A stretch of DNA of 5,811 nucleotides from Bacteroidota bacterium (GTDB lineage Bacteria; Bacteroidota; Bacteroidia; Flavobacteriales_F; PHOS-HE28): positions 1-5,811 of the forward strand of contig JAEYYE010000372.1 of assembly GCA_023430945.1 (NCBI GenBank), written 5' to 3'. The notes beneath the pieces were generated by a model. That model made no database searches and was not told where the DNA came from. It saw only the letters and a program-made list of their open reading frames with translations. Below are positions 4,661 to 5,811 of this stretch, piece after piece. The position numbers and the translations under genes were made by a program. Numbering within the stretch: the first letter of the stretch is position 1; the number at the start of each line of letters is the position of its first letter.

Positions 4661-5811
4661 GTGATCAAAAAGATCCTGGTGGCCAACCGTGGTGAGATCG
4701 CGCTGCGGGTGATGCGATCGGCGCGCGAAATGGGGATCGCAACTTTCGCGGTCTATTCTGAGGCCGATCGCAATGCGCCGTTCGTGCGGTTCGCCGATGA
4801 AGCCGTGTGCATCGGCCCGGCGGCGAGCAAGGAAAGTTACCTGGTGATCGATAAATTGGTGAAGGTCTGCAGGGATCACCAGGTGGATGCCGTGCATCCC
4901 GGTTATGGTTTCCTCAGCGAGAATCCGGCCTTTGCGCGACGGCTCGAAAAGGAAGGCATCATCCTGATCGGTCCGCCGGCGGCAGCAATGGAGATCATGG
5001 GCGATAAGCTCGCGGCGAAGGAAGCAGTGAAGGATTTCGGTGTACCGCTCGTACCAGGGACCGAAGGTGCGGTCGCCGATCTGAAGGAAGCGATGGAAGT
5101 CGCCCGTTCGATCACTTTCCCGATCCTGATCAAAGCGGCGGCCGGTGGCGGTGGAAAAGGAATGCGCGTGATCGAAAGCGAGGCCGATCTGAAAGAAGGG
5201 CTCGAGCGCGCGATCAGTGAAGCGCAGAACGCCTTCGGCGACGGAAGCGTTTTCATTGAGAAGTATGTGGCCGGCCCACGCCACATCGAAGTGCAGGTGA
5301 TGGCCGATATGCATGGCAGCATACTTTACCTCTTCGAGCGTGAATGCAGCATCCAACGCCGCCACCAGAAAGTTGTTGAAGAAGCACCGAGCGCAGTGCT
5401 CACGCCCGAATTGCGCAAGGCGATGGGGGAGGCCGCGGTGAAAGTGGCCCGATCCTGCGATTACGTTGGTGCCGGCACGGTGGAATTCCTACTGGATGAG
5501 AAGCGCAACTTCTACTTCATGGAGATGAACACGCGCCTGCAGGTGGAGCATCCGGTAACGGAAATGATCACCGGGCTCGATCTGGTGAAATTGCAGATCC
5601 AGGTGGCGCGTGGCGAGAAGCTGCCGATGAAGCAGGAGGATCTTGCGATCAACGGGCACGCGATCGAAGTGCGCGTGTACGCTGAGGATCCCGCCAACAA
5701 TTTCCTTCCCGATATCGGAACCCTGGTCACGTATCGCCCCCCGCAAGGCCCAGGCGTTCGTGTGGACGATGGTTTTGAGGAAGGCATGGTGATCCCGATC
5801 CATTACGATCC
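4661..5811 (+). CDS. accC: Biotin carboxylase subunit of an acyl-CoA (acetyl-/propionyl-CoA) carboxylase, 3' end beyond window
   Basis: 383 codons are visible, running off the right edge. The protein uses ATP and bicarbonate to carboxylate biotin on a carrier domain, the first half-reaction of acetyl- or propionyl-CoA carboxylase in the cytoplasm. Order: N-terminal Rossmann-like domain (IKKILVANRGEIALRVMR; HPGYGFLSEN at 79-88), MGDK with K116, ATP-grasp glycine loop AAAGGGGKGMRV (159-170) after K158, FIEKYVAGPRHIEVQV, ERECSIQRRHQKVVEEAP, E275, then EMNTRLQVEHPVTEM with E288, N290 and R292 (E. coli AccC catalytic numbering), and the C-terminal GHAIEVRVYAEDP. Starting at GTG 4661 puts N9RGE, K116, E288, N290 and R292 exactly where E. 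coli AccC has them, which is the main reason for that start. 'NNFLPDIGTL...GPGVRVDDGFEEGM' resembles the Bacteroidota form and acyl-CoA carboxylase alpha subunits, so pccA-type is an alternative. Whether a biotinyl domain is fused at the C-terminus cannot be seen. All key residues are intact. Confidence 0.95.
   Translation, partial: MIKKILVANRGEIALRVMRSAREMGIATFAVYSEADRNAPFVRFADEAVCIGPAASKESYLVIDKLVKVCRDHQVDAVHPGYGFLSENPAFARRLEKEGIILIGPPAAAMEIMGDKLAAKEAVKDFGVPLVPGTEGAVADLKEAMEVARSITFPILIKAAAGGGGKGMRVIESEADLKEGLERAISEAQNAFGDGSVFIEKYVAGPRHIEVQVMADMHGSILYLFERECSIQRRHQKVVEEAPSAVLTPELRKAMGEAAVKVARSCDYVGAGTVEFLLDEKRNFYFMEMNTRLQVEHPVTEMITGLDLVKLQIQVARGEKLPMKQEDLAINGHAIEVRVYAEDPANNFLPDIGTLVTYRPPQGPGVRVDDGFEEGMVIPIHYD

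Noticed and set aside
4637..5365. Long open frame (about 240 codons) on the minus strand opposite the biotin carboxylase gene
   Set aside because: It lies wholly antisense to a gene with intact catalytic motifs; its translation is rich in His/Arg/Phe and has no family character. It comes from the absence of certain codons in the real frame.

Overview
The window reads as a chromosomal segment of a fairly GC-rich (roughly mid-50s % by eye) member of the Bacteroidota. The clues are a secreted protein with the phylum's typical layout (G8-like beta module, an 'LPVGLTSF...VDLRWSTASE' fibronectin-like module, a type IX secretion-like tail), genes mostly lacking Shine-Dalgarno sequences, and a biotin carboxylase close to those I know from Flavobacteriia-like genomes. 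The lineage is inferred from protein style and was not tested by a search. All six genes belong to recognisable families. I see no RNA gene, insertion sequence, CRISPR array or phage gene.

Layout. Minus strand, 1-316: the N-terminal part of a Tat-exported intradiol dioxygenase-like protein that runs off the left edge. Minus strand, 380-1243: an AraC-family regulator just upstream of it and in the same direction, probably its regulator and possibly co-transcribed. Next is an AT-richer divergent intergenic region (1244-1508). Plus strand, 1509-2486: the secreted surface protein. It converges, with only 4 bp between stop codons, on a minus-strand pair: a THUMP-domain RNA methyltransferase (4479-3310), then, 15 bp downstream, a six-helix voltage-gated K+ channel-like protein (3294-2491). 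Plus strand, 4661 to the right edge: a biotin carboxylase (acyl-CoA carboxylase), divergent from the methyltransferase and starting at a GTG that keeps E. coli AccC residue numbering.

How the genes relate. The AraC gene and the dioxygenase gene look like a small regulator-enzyme module. They share a 10-base motif immediately upstream of both start codons, each copy belonging to a pair of half-sites spaced 10 bp apart. The methyltransferase and channel are probably co-transcribed but have no obvious functional link. The carboxylase is core acyl-CoA metabolism.

The most unusual signal is not a gene. The palindrome GATC occurs about 150 times in 5.8 kb by hand count, against about 23 expected by chance. 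It is on average every 38-40 bp, in all genes and also in the non-coding gaps. This resembles a genome-wide iterated-palindrome signature, like HIP1 in cyanobacteria, more than a local element. I do not see a clearly new multi-gene system here.
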